DNA from: Oscillospiraceae bacterium | GTDB lineage: Bacteria > Bacillota > Clostridia > Oscillospirales > Oscillospiraceae | Length of the DNA stretch: 11,145 nucleotides | Direction: 5' to 3' | Assembly (NCBI GenBank): GCA_031288675.1 | Contig: JAITQY010000016.1 | Coordinates: forward strand, 1-11,145 | In this document: piece after piece, positions 1-6,230 of the stretch | Position numbering within the stretch: the stretch's first letter is position 1 | Layout: the number at the start of each line of letters is the position of its first letter | Translations under genes and position numbers: made by a program | Notes under the pieces: generated by a model | Told to the model about the DNA's origin: nothing | The model's input: only the letters and a program-made list of their open reading frames with translations | Database searches by the model: none

Positions 1-342
1 CTGTTTATAATGTCGAACACTATCAAGCTAAGCACTTTCAGCCGCCGCGAGGAAATCGCAATCACACGAATGATCGGCGCGACAAGCCGTTTTATCCGCA
101 CTCCATACATAATTGAGGGTATCGTACTCGGATTGGTCGGTTCCAGTATAGCGTTTTTAGCTCAGTCATTGCTGTATAATTTCGCAATTAACCGCTTGGT
201 CGCGTCACAGGTTTTGCCGTTTGTTAGTATGGTGCCGTTCGGAGTTTTGTCATTGCCGGTAGCGGTAACGTTTGTAGCCGTAGGGTTGGTTATCGGCGTC
301 GGCGGAAGTCTTTCGGCTATACGGCAATATCTGAAGATATAG
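1..342 (+). CDS. ftsX: Cell division protein FtsX, C-terminal part (5' end outside window)
   Basis: This is the last 113 residues of an FtsX-type permease; the frame is open at base 1, so the ATG at 10 is internal. FtsX is the membrane half of the FtsEX ABC-type complex, which does not move a solute but passes ATP-driven conformational change to a peptidoglycan hydrolase outside the cell. The visible part shows the family's typical block: a cytoplasmic stretch with RREEIAITRMIGAT and FIRTPYIIEG, then a hydrophobic segment (about GIVLGLVGSSIAFLAQ), an extracellular loop, and a last hydrophobic segment (LPVAVTFVAVGLVIGVGG) before a short cytoplasmic tail. FtsE would be expected just upstream, out of view. 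A coiled-coil M23 peptidase follows after 70 bases with no obvious terminator between, as expected for an FtsEX-hydrolase unit. The family call is firm; dependence of the neighbour on it is inference. Confidence 0.9.
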   Translation: MFIMSNTIKLSTFSRREEIAITRMIGATSRFIRTPYIIEGIVLGLVGSSIAFLAQSLLYNFAINRLVASQVLPFVSMVPFGVLSLPVAVTFVAVGLVIGVGGSLSAIRQYLKI

Positions 343-412
343 TTTTAGCAATCCGCAGAGCTTATTATATGCGTCCGCCGCAAACCGCACCGTCTGAACA
401 GGAGTTTTTAGA

Positions 413-1636
413 ATGAAACGAAACATTAAATCAACACATAAGCGCGGCTTTATGGCTGTCTGTATTATCCTTGTGCTTGTCCTGCTTTTGAGCCTGATAG
501 TCCCTGTTATACTCAATCTTACCGCAAGCGCGGCATCGCTCAGTGACCAGCTTAGCTCTCTGAAAAAACAGCAGAATGAAATAGCGGCAAAGCAAAAAGA
601 TGTCCGCAGCAAAATTTCGGAGCTTTCGGGGAAAATCGCGGAAATCGGTTCCCTCAAAGCGGCTCTCGACCAACAGATAGAGCTTACCGAGCTTGAAATT
701 GTTAACGTCGGTGAACAAATCCTTATAATTGAGCAGGAAATCGCGCTTAAACAGCAGGAGTATGACCTCACTTACGATGATGAGCTGCATCAGGTCGAAA
801 TCTTCAAAGCGCGTGTCCGCGCTATGGAGGAGAACGGCGAAATCTCTTACTACTCTATTCTGTTTCAAGCGAACAGCTTTACAGATTTGCTCAGCCGAAT
901 TGACTTCATCAGCGAGATTATGAGCTATGACGAAAGCGTAGTAGACCGCCTTGATGCCGCTAAACAACGAACGGCAGACAAAAAAGCCGAGCTTGAATCC
1001 GTCAAGACCGAAGTTGAGCGCTATCGTGAACTTCAGCTTGAAAAAATAGCGGAAAAAGAAACGGAAATTGAAGAAGCGGAAGCGCTTATGATGAGCCTTA
1101 ATGAGGATAAGGATGCTCTCGCCGATATTATGCAGCAATACGAATCCGACCGCACAAAAATAGACGCTAAAATTACCGACACCGTCAAAAAACTTGAGGA
1201 ACAGCGCAAGGCGGCGGAGAAAGCCGCAAACGGCAAAATCGTCTCCACAGGACAGTTTATCTGGCCTTGTGACAGTCAGTTGATTACGTCAGGTTTTGGT
1301 CCGCGCAAAAGCCCGACAAAGGGCGCAAGCTCCAACCATAAAGGCGTAGACGTCGGCGCGAAGCACGGAAGTAATATTTACGCCGCAGACTCCGGGAAGG
1401 TCGTAATTGCGGAATACAGCTCCAGTTTCGGCAACTATGTAATGCTCAACCACGGCGACGGTCGCTATACCGTATACGCGCATATGAGCAAGCTCAAGTG
1501 CAAGGTCGGCGATTCCGTAACGCAGGGTCAGGTGATTGGTTTGGTCGGTTCTACGGGCGTAAGCACAGGACCTCACCTGCACTTTGAAGTCCACGTCAAC
1601 GGTACTGAAGTAGATCCTATGAACTATTTCAAATAA
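413..1636 (+). CDS. Secreted coiled-coil M23 (LytM) peptidoglycan endopeptidase, likely FtsEX partner
   Basis: The 407-residue protein starts with a basic N-terminus and a long hydrophobic segment (about residues 12-36) ending near ASAAS, which is a signal peptide or anchor. Residues about 42-130 and 180-270 are long, heptad-like, K/E/Q-rich coiled coils. The C-terminal domain (about 278-407) is a LytM/M23 metallopeptidase that cuts peptide cross-bridges in murein. Zinc and catalytic residues are all present: H309 and D313 (NHKGVD), H357 (YAHMS), H388 and H390 (GPHLHFEV). It is therefore probably an active enzyme, unlike E. coli EnvC, whose LytM domain is degenerate. The coiled-coil plus hydrolase layout matches proteins activated by FtsEX (EnvC, PcsB, CwlO), and ftsX is immediately upstream. 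The start is supported by AGGAG at 400-404, eight bases before ATG. It probably acts at the septum or lateral wall. Confidence 0.92.
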   Translation: MKRNIKSTHKRGFMAVCIILVLVLLLSLIVPVILNLTASAASLSDQLSSLKKQQNEIAAKQKDVRSKISELSGKIAEIGSLKAALDQQIELTELEIVNVGEQILIIEQEIALKQQEYDLTYDDELHQVEIFKARVRAMEENGEISYYSILFQANSFTDLLSRIDFISEIMSYDESVVDRLDAAKQRTADKKAELESVKTEVERYRELQLEKIAEKETEIEEAEALMMSLNEDKDALADIMQQYESDRTKIDAKITDTVKKLEEQRKAAEKAANGKIVSTGQFIWPCDSQLITSGFGPRKSPTKGASSNHKGVDVGAKHGSNIYAADSGKVVIAEYSSSFGNYVMLNHGDGRYTVYAHMSKLKCKVGDSVTQGQVIGLVGSTGVSTGPHLHFEVHVNGTEVDPMNYFK

Positions 1637-1705
1637 TTATTTCCTCAGCGGGTTAAAATTCATAATGACAAGAAGATATTATTTATTATTCGGAGGTCTC
1701 CTGCA
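1637..1705. other. Short A+T-rich intergenic gap before potD
   Basis: This 69-base gap contains two exact copies of the heptamer TATTATT (1677-1690) and the string cctcagcggg followed by an attcat stretch (1643-1663). A similar string recurs between purC and carB (9294-9310). No convincing terminator hairpin or -35/-10 pair is visible. It ends in the GGAGGT ribosome binding site of the next gene (1692-1697). Confidence 0.4.
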
Positions 1706-2755
1706 TTGAAAAAAACTTTTGCTATTATCCTCGCGCTGACGTTCTTTGCCGCACTGTTTACAGGCTGCGGAGGGACGAAAACCGACACCCCTAACGGCGT
1801 TGTCAACGTCTATAATTGGGGCGAATACATTGACGAATCCGTTCTCAGCGACTTTGAAACCCAATACGGAATCGACGTCAACTATCAGGTATTCGACAGC
1901 AATGAGAGTATGTACACCATACTCAAAGGCGGCGGAGCCGATTATGACGTAATTATTCCGTCGGACTATATGATCGCTCAGCTGATTTCGGAAGATATGA
2001 TCGAAAAATTAGATTTCAGTAATATCCCGAACCTTTCCAAAATCGATCCGCAGTATCTTCACCGTGAATTTGACCCTACAAACGAATACAGCGTCCCGTA
2101 TATGTGGGGTACAGTAGGTATTATCTACAACGAAACCCTCGTTGACAACATAGTTGACAGCTGGAGTATTCTTTTCGACCCCAAGTACGACGGGCAGATA
2201 CTTATGTTCGATAACCCCCGCGACGCGTTAGGTATCGCTCTTAAATATCTTGGTTATTCGCTTAACACTACCGACAAAGCTGAACTCGAGTCGGCGGAAC
2301 AGCTGCTTATTCAGCAGAAACCGCTTCTTCAGGCATATGTTATGGATCAGGTATTCGATAAAATGGAGGGCGCGGAGGCGGCTCTTGCCCCTTACTATGC
2401 CGGTGACTATATGACTATGGTCGAAAATAACCAGGACTTAAAATTCGTCGTGCCTAAGGAAGGTTCAAATATCTTTATTGACGCTATGTGCATCCCGAAA
2501 GGCGCCAAGAACAAAACCAACGCGGAAAAGTTCATCAACTTTATGTGCGAAACCGAAACCGCGCTGCGCAACGCTGAAGAAATCGGATACGGCAGCCCGT
2601 CCTCTGAAGTCTATGAGCAGCTTGACGAAGAGACGCGTAACAATCCCGTCGTCTATCCGCCGAAGGAAATTCTCAGCAAGTGCGAAGTATTCGCCGAACT
2701 CCCGTCTGATACATTACTCTGGTACAATAAATTTTGGAGCGAACTTAAAAGCTAA
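1706..2755 (+). CDS. potD: Spermidine/putrescine-binding lipoprotein (PotD-like)
   Basis: This 349-residue protein is an extracellular solute-binding protein of the PotD/PotF type, which captures spermidine or putrescine for an ABC importer. The start is TTG at 1706, with GGAGGT eight bases upstream; it gives a complete signal peptide (MKK, hydrophobic core) and a lipobox LFTGC with the lipid-bearing Cys at residue 21. Family signatures follow in order: VYNWGEYID (35-43), YDVIIPSDYMI (80-90), YSVPYMWGTVGIIYN, a FDNPRDALG block, and FIDAMCIPKGAKNK. Against my memory of E. coli PotD, the aromatic pocket seems altered: Tyr or Phe stand where Trp229 and Trp255 would be, whereas the NWGEY and FID acidic positions are kept, so ligand preference is uncertain. 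The permease and ATPase genes potABC are not in the window. The stop codon overlaps the next start by one base. Confidence 0.9.
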   Translation: MKKTFAIILALTFFAALFTGCGGTKTDTPNGVVNVYNWGEYIDESVLSDFETQYGIDVNYQVFDSNESMYTILKGGGADYDVIIPSDYMIAQLISEDMIEKLDFSNIPNLSKIDPQYLHREFDPTNEYSVPYMWGTVGIIYNETLVDNIVDSWSILFDPKYDGQILMFDNPRDALGIALKYLGYSLNTTDKAELESAEQLLIQQKPLLQAYVMDQVFDKMEGAEAALAPYYAGDYMTMVENNQDLKFVVPKEGSNIFIDAMCIPKGAKNKTNAEKFINFMCETETALRNAEEIGYGSPSSEVYEQLDEETRNNPVVYPPKEILSKCEVFAELPSDTLLWYNKFWSELKS

Positions 2756-3444
2756 TGCGGCAAGATAACAATCACAACAAAAAGAAGAAGAAAAAGGCTT
2801 CGCCTATCCCGATTTACCTTGCGGCGGCAGTATTTGCTGTAACGTCGCTTGCCGGTTCGTTCTTTGTCATCCCGGTGTCATTGCCGTGGTGGTGCAATCC
2901 GTGGATACTCGCAGGGATAACTTGGCTGCTCGGCGATTTAGCGTTCAAGGGCAAACCGGAACTTCCGGAACACACGGCGGACGTTATCATTGACGAACCC
3001 GCGCGGGAATCTGCCGAGCCGCTCAATCCGGAGCTTGACGCCCTGCTTAAAGAGGGCAGTCTTGCGCTGTCAGAGATGGGGCGTATCAGGCGCTCTATAA
3101 CCAATAAAGACGTAGAGCTGAAAATCTACAAAATCGAAGAAATCACAGGTAAAATCCTTACTAACGTCAAGGACGACAAGCGCGACGTCCCTAAAACACG
3201 CAAGTTCTTGAAATACTATCTGCCGACGACGCTCAAACTGCTTAACGCCTACGACCGTATGGCGGACAGCGCCATAGACGGCGATAATGTCTCCGGCACT
3301 GTAAAGCGTATTGAGGTCTTACTGGATGACATCATTATTGCATACAACAAACAGCTTGACTCTATGTTCAGCGATGATGCTCTTGACATTGAAACCGACA
3401 TCAGGGTAATGGAAAACCAAATGCGCAGTGAAGGTCTGTTATAA
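2755..3444 (+). CDS. XpaC-like membrane-anchored protein (5-bromo-4-chloroindolyl phosphate hydrolysis family)
   Basis: The 229-residue protein begins with a very basic tail (NKKKKKK), then two hydrophobic segments (about residues 17-42 and 45-60) and a long soluble, mostly helical C-terminal domain. The block TRKFLKYYLPTTLKLLNAYDRM (near 150) and the preceding helical KIEEITGKIL region are characteristic of the XpaC family. That family is named after a phenotype in Bacillus (hydrolysis of an indolyl phosphate dye); its biochemical role is not established, and in many Bacillota it sits beside telA, a toxic-anion-resistance gene. No telA is present here. The ATG lies in TAATG, so translation is probably coupled to potD; only a weak GGAG lies 15 bases upstream. 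I would not infer phosphatase activity from the name. Confidence 0.75.
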   Translation: MRQDNNHNKKKKKKASPIPIYLAAAVFAVTSLAGSFFVIPVSLPWWCNPWILAGITWLLGDLAFKGKPELPEHTADVIIDEPARESAEPLNPELDALLKEGSLALSEMGRIRRSITNKDVELKIYKIEEITGKILTNVKDDKRDVPKTRKFLKYYLPTTLKLLNAYDRMADSAIDGDNVSGTVKRIEVLLDDIIIAYNKQLDSMFSDDALDIETDIRVMENQMRSEGLL

Positions 3445-3449
3445 GAATC

Positions 3450-3457
3450 GGAGGTGA
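3450..3457 (+). promoter_or_regulatory. Strong ribosome binding site of purO
   Basis: GGAGGTGA is a full match to the 3' end of 16S rRNA and sits just before the ATG at 3462. It fixes the start and suggests high translation of purO independent of the upstream gene. Confidence 0.8.
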
Positions 3458-3461
3458 GGAT

Positions 3462-4178
3462 ATGCTTATAAATCTGACTGACTACATTAAAGAGCGCGCG
3501 TATCCCGGACGCGGAATTTTCATCGGCACGGCTCCTGACGGAGAAAGCGGCTTTATCGTCTATTTTATTATGGGGCGAAGTGAAAACTCCCGCAACAGGA
3601 TTTTCGTACAAGAGCCGGACGGCACGATTAAGACGCGGGCGTTTGATCCCGCTAAGCTGTCCGATCCCACTCTTGTAATTTATAACGCGGTACGCTATGA
3701 TTACGATTGGCAGACCGCCGCCGTAATGAACGGCGCTCAGACTGACGCTGTGTTCAACCACGGCGGGTTTATGTCGCACACCCTGTCAAAGTGGGATTAC
3801 GAACCGGACGACTTGTGTACCCCGCGAATCTCATCGCTGATTTTCCCGGATGAGTTTGCTATGTCCATTCTTAAAGCCTCAAACGGAGCCGGCAGCAAAT
3901 CAGTGCGGTATTACTTCAACTATCCGCGCATTGCCGGCGAAGGCCGCTTTATCAGCACGTATGACGGCAGCGCGGCGGCTCCGAAAGCCTTTTCGGGCGA
4001 ACCGCTGAGAGTTTCCGTCGCTACAAACGACCTTAACGAACTCGCCGGCGGTATTTGGAACTCACTCGACGCGGACAATAAGATTTCACTTTACGCGGCT
4101 AAAATGCCGCTCGGAGGCTCTCAATGGAACTCAGATACGGTATCAACCCTCATCAAAAACCGGCATCAGCCGAAATAA
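3462..4178 (+). CDS. purO: IMP cyclohydrolase, PurO type
   Basis: PurO closes the ring of FAICAR to give IMP, the last step of de novo purine synthesis. It is unrelated in fold to the cyclohydrolase half of PurH and was first characterised in methanogenic archaea; related sequences occur in some Clostridia. The 238-residue protein shows the PurO pattern: PGRGIFIG (15-22), GRSENSRNRIF (38-48), YNAVRYD (74-80), VMNGAQTD (88-95) and YEPDDLCTPRI (113-123), which line up with the archaeal motifs SSRSFPNR, YNCIR, VSNGSHTD and YEKDELNTPRI that I recall. It is somewhat longer than archaeal PurO (about 200 residues). The next gene encodes the preceding pathway step and starts inside this one: the last 18 codons or so, after YAAKMPLGG, overlap it in another frame. 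The protein is soluble, with no signal peptide. Confidence 0.88.
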   Translation: MLINLTDYIKERAYPGRGIFIGTAPDGESGFIVYFIMGRSENSRNRIFVQEPDGTIKTRAFDPAKLSDPTLVIYNAVRYDYDWQTAAVMNGAQTDAVFNHGGFMSHTLSKWDYEPDDLCTPRISSLIFPDEFAMSILKASNGAGSKSVRYYFNYPRIAGEGRFISTYDGSAAAPKAFSGEPLRVSVATNDLNELAGGIWNSLDADNKISLYAAKMPLGGSQWNSDTVSTLIKNRHQPK

Positions 4179-5056
4179 AAGACCGTCAGCTGCCGTTCAC
4201 TGTCGTAAACGGCACTCCCGGATACATAAACCTGCTCGACGCGCTTAACAGCTGGCAGCTTGTTAAAGAACTTGCTGTCGCTACAGGAAAGTTCGCGGCG
4301 GCGAGCTTTAAGCATGTTTCGCCTGCCGGAGCCGCTATAGCCGATTCTCTTGCCGGCGCGTACCGCCTTGCCCGTAACGCAGACCCCGTAAGCAGCTACG
4401 GCGACGGGATAGCCCTTTCCGATCATTGTGATCTTGAAACTGCGGCAATCATCAAGCCGCTTGTTTCAGACGGCGTTATTGCTCCGGGATATGACGCCGC
4501 CGCGCTGGAACTTTTGCGCGCTAAGCGCGGCGGAAAATACTGCCTGCTGGCAATCGACCCTGCCTACGAGCCTCCGGAGATTGAATCCCGCGAAGTCTAC
4601 GGCATTACGCTTACTCAGGCGCGGAACAATCTGCCTCTAACTACGGCGCTTCTTGATAATGTCGTGACAGACGCCGCTATTCCGGACAAAGCCAAAAAAG
4701 ACCTCCTCGTCGCTATGATTACCGCAAAGTATACTCAGTCTAACACGGTTGTTTATGCTTTCGACGGTCAGGCTATCGGGGTAGGCGCCGGTCAGCAGTC
4801 GCGCCTTGCCTGCACGGAAATCGCGGGAGCCAAAGCGGACGAATGGCTTAGCCGCAACGGCATAATTCCCAACGGACTGTGCCTTGCCTCCGATGCTTTC
4901 TTCCCGTTTGCGGACAACATTGAGCGCGCGGCAAAAAGCGGAGTAAAATACATCGCTCAGCCCGGCGGCTCTATCCGCGACGCCGAAGTCATTGATGCCT
5001 GCAACCGCTTCGGAATAGCAATGTGCTTCACAGGTCTCCGGCTGTTTACACACTGA
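4124..5056 (+). CDS. purH: AICAR formyltransferase, stand-alone compact form (PurH C-terminal domain only)
   Basis: This enzyme formylates AICAR with 10-formyl-tetrahydrofolate to give FAICAR, the substrate of the PurO encoded just upstream. The 310 residues contain the AICARFT signatures: RYGINPHQKPA at the N-terminus, SFKHVSPAG with the catalytic Lys63-His64 pair, GIALSDHCD, KYTQSNTVV (202-210), GVGAGQQSR (219-227), SDAFFPFADNIE (256-267) and AQPGGSIRD (278-286), ending in FTGLRLFTH. The N-terminal IMP cyclohydrolase domain of bifunctional PurH is absent. The stand-alone clostridial enzymes that I recall are about 390 residues, with some 70-80 residues between the ADNW-like and SDAFFPF-like motifs. 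Here only about 14 residues (241-254) join them, so this copy looks internally shortened but otherwise intact. The start is set by GGAGG at 4113-4117, six bases upstream, inside purO; the 55-base overlap implies coupled expression. Confidence 0.92.
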   Translation: MELRYGINPHQKPASAEIKDRQLPFTVVNGTPGYINLLDALNSWQLVKELAVATGKFAAASFKHVSPAGAAIADSLAGAYRLARNADPVSSYGDGIALSDHCDLETAAIIKPLVSDGVIAPGYDAAALELLRAKRGGKYCLLAIDPAYEPPEIESREVYGITLTQARNNLPLTTALLDNVVTDAAIPDKAKKDLLVAMITAKYTQSNTVVYAFDGQAIGVGAGQQSRLACTEIAGAKADEWLSRNGIIPNGLCLASDAFFPFADNIERAAKSGVKYIAQPGGSIRDAEVIDACNRFGIAMCFTGLRLFTH

Positions 5057-5083
5057 TTTGAGGGATGGGGATGGTACGATATT

Positions 5084-6190
5084 ATGTACAAAAGACAAGG
5101 CAAGCTAACAATCTTTCTAATACTTGTATTATTTATAGTATTGTCATTGTTAGCGGGTTGTGAACAAGAGAACAGTATTGAAAGATTAGAAAATTATTCT
5201 AAAAATCCTGATAATTATATTATTGAGCCGCTTAACCCAAAAGCTGATATTAGTGTGGGACCGTGGAAGAGGTACGGAGAGGGTGTTGCAACAGACGACA
5301 ATCAAACTATACTCTCGTTGCAGGGGGATTCACTTAATTTTGATGTGCATGCCGGACTTTCGGTTGATCTTGTAAAAATTCTTACTAAAATAATAAATGA
5401 AGCCCCATTCGGAATAAGTGTAGGATTAGAATTATCGTACGAAAACATACATTTAACAGGGACTTCTGGAATATTAAAGAAAGGTCAAATAGTTTATTTT
5501 TACTATCGTTATACGACATATCGTTATACAAAAATTTTTGATAAAGTCAAAAATGAATACTTACCGACCTTAACTTTACACGACATACCGCAATTTGCGT
5601 GTTTAGTAATTGATACTAATGGGAAAGTTATAAAGGATACACGCACAGATATGCCTATGAGCAGTCAGTGGGAGAATGAGAAAAATAAAAATGATCCTGT
5701 TATTAAGGAAATTCAGGTGATAAAAGAAGTTCCGGTGTATATTTATGATGTGAAAAACGGTAGGGATGCAGAATATTATGAGAATGGTGATTATTATATC
5801 GGCAATTTTGTGAATGGTGTGCGGTCAGGGAAAGGGAAGTGTGTATGGACAAACGGCGATGAGTATGAAGGTAACTGGATATACGGGGAACGTACCGGAT
5901 GGGGAACATATACTTGGGCAAACGGTGATAAATATATAGGAAATTTTGTTGAGGGAAGACGCGATGGACACGAGTCGACAATGTTATGGACAAACGGAGA
6001 TAAATACTTTGGTGATTTTGAAAATAACGAATTGGATGGAAATGGTATATTTACATGGGCAAATGGCGAGCAGTATATTGGCATATGGGTTAAAGGTCAG
6101 ATGCACGGAGACGGAAAATATATTTATACGAACGGCACGGAGGAAAATGTTCGTTATGAATGTGGCGAATTAGTTATTGGAGAAGATTAA
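5084..6190 (+). CDS. MORN-repeat lipoprotein, A+T-rich, probably acquired
   Basis: The 368-residue protein has a signal peptide with lipobox LLAGC (lipid-bearing Cys26), so it should be tethered to the outer face of the membrane. Residues about 30-210 match no family that I recognise; they include a Tyr-rich strand-like stretch (YFYYRYTTYRY). Residues about 237-352 form five MORN repeats of 23-24 residues with the YxGNF...G...G.G.Y.W.NGD pattern; repeat 3 has one extra residue. MORN repeats form beta-hairpin arrays, and in bacteria their roles are mostly unknown. Base use differs sharply from the neighbours: bases 5161-5220 hold 13 G or C in 60. The gene sits between purine-related genes with a 27-base gap upstream and only a weak G-rich ribosome binding site, so it looks like an insertion into an existing operon. 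Function is unknown. Confidence 0.85.
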   Translation: MYKRQGKLTIFLILVLFIVLSLLAGCEQENSIERLENYSKNPDNYIIEPLNPKADISVGPWKRYGEGVATDDNQTILSLQGDSLNFDVHAGLSVDLVKILTKIINEAPFGISVGLELSYENIHLTGTSGILKKGQIVYFYYRYTTYRYTKIFDKVKNEYLPTLTLHDIPQFACLVIDTNGKVIKDTRTDMPMSSQWENEKNKNDPVIKEIQVIKEVPVYIYDVKNGRDAEYYENGDYYIGNFVNGVRSGKGKCVWTNGDEYEGNWIYGERTGWGTYTWANGDKYIGNFVEGRRDGHESTMLWTNGDKYFGDFENNELDGNGIFTWANGEQYIGIWVKGQMHGDGKYIYTNGTEENVRYECGELVIGED

Positions 6191-6230
6191 GATTATTTGT
6201 GTAAATGAAACATCACAGGAGGATTCCCCT

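Noticed and set aside
431..1138. Minus-strand 235-codon frame inside the M23 peptidase gene.
   Set aside because: It lies wholly antisense to coiled-coil coding sequence and has no ribosome binding site or family resemblance.
5084..5098. The MORN protein begins MYKRQ, reminiscent of the VYKRQ translation of a transposase-adapter sequence seen in contaminated assemblies.
   Set aside because: The DNA (tgtacaaaagacaa) differs from the adapter mosaic end at several bases, and a proper signal peptide with lipobox follows, so I treat it as genuine.
5703..6084. Two overlapping minus-strand frames with repeated Ser/Pro-rich peptides.
   Set aside because: They are reverse-frame shadows of the MORN repeat DNA; the periodicity comes from the sense-strand repeats.
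6177..6230. Longer N-terminus for the BMP protein from the in-frame ATG at 6177.
   Set aside because: It would start inside the MORN gene and lacks a ribosome binding site, whereas AGGAGG is correctly placed for the ATG at 6231.
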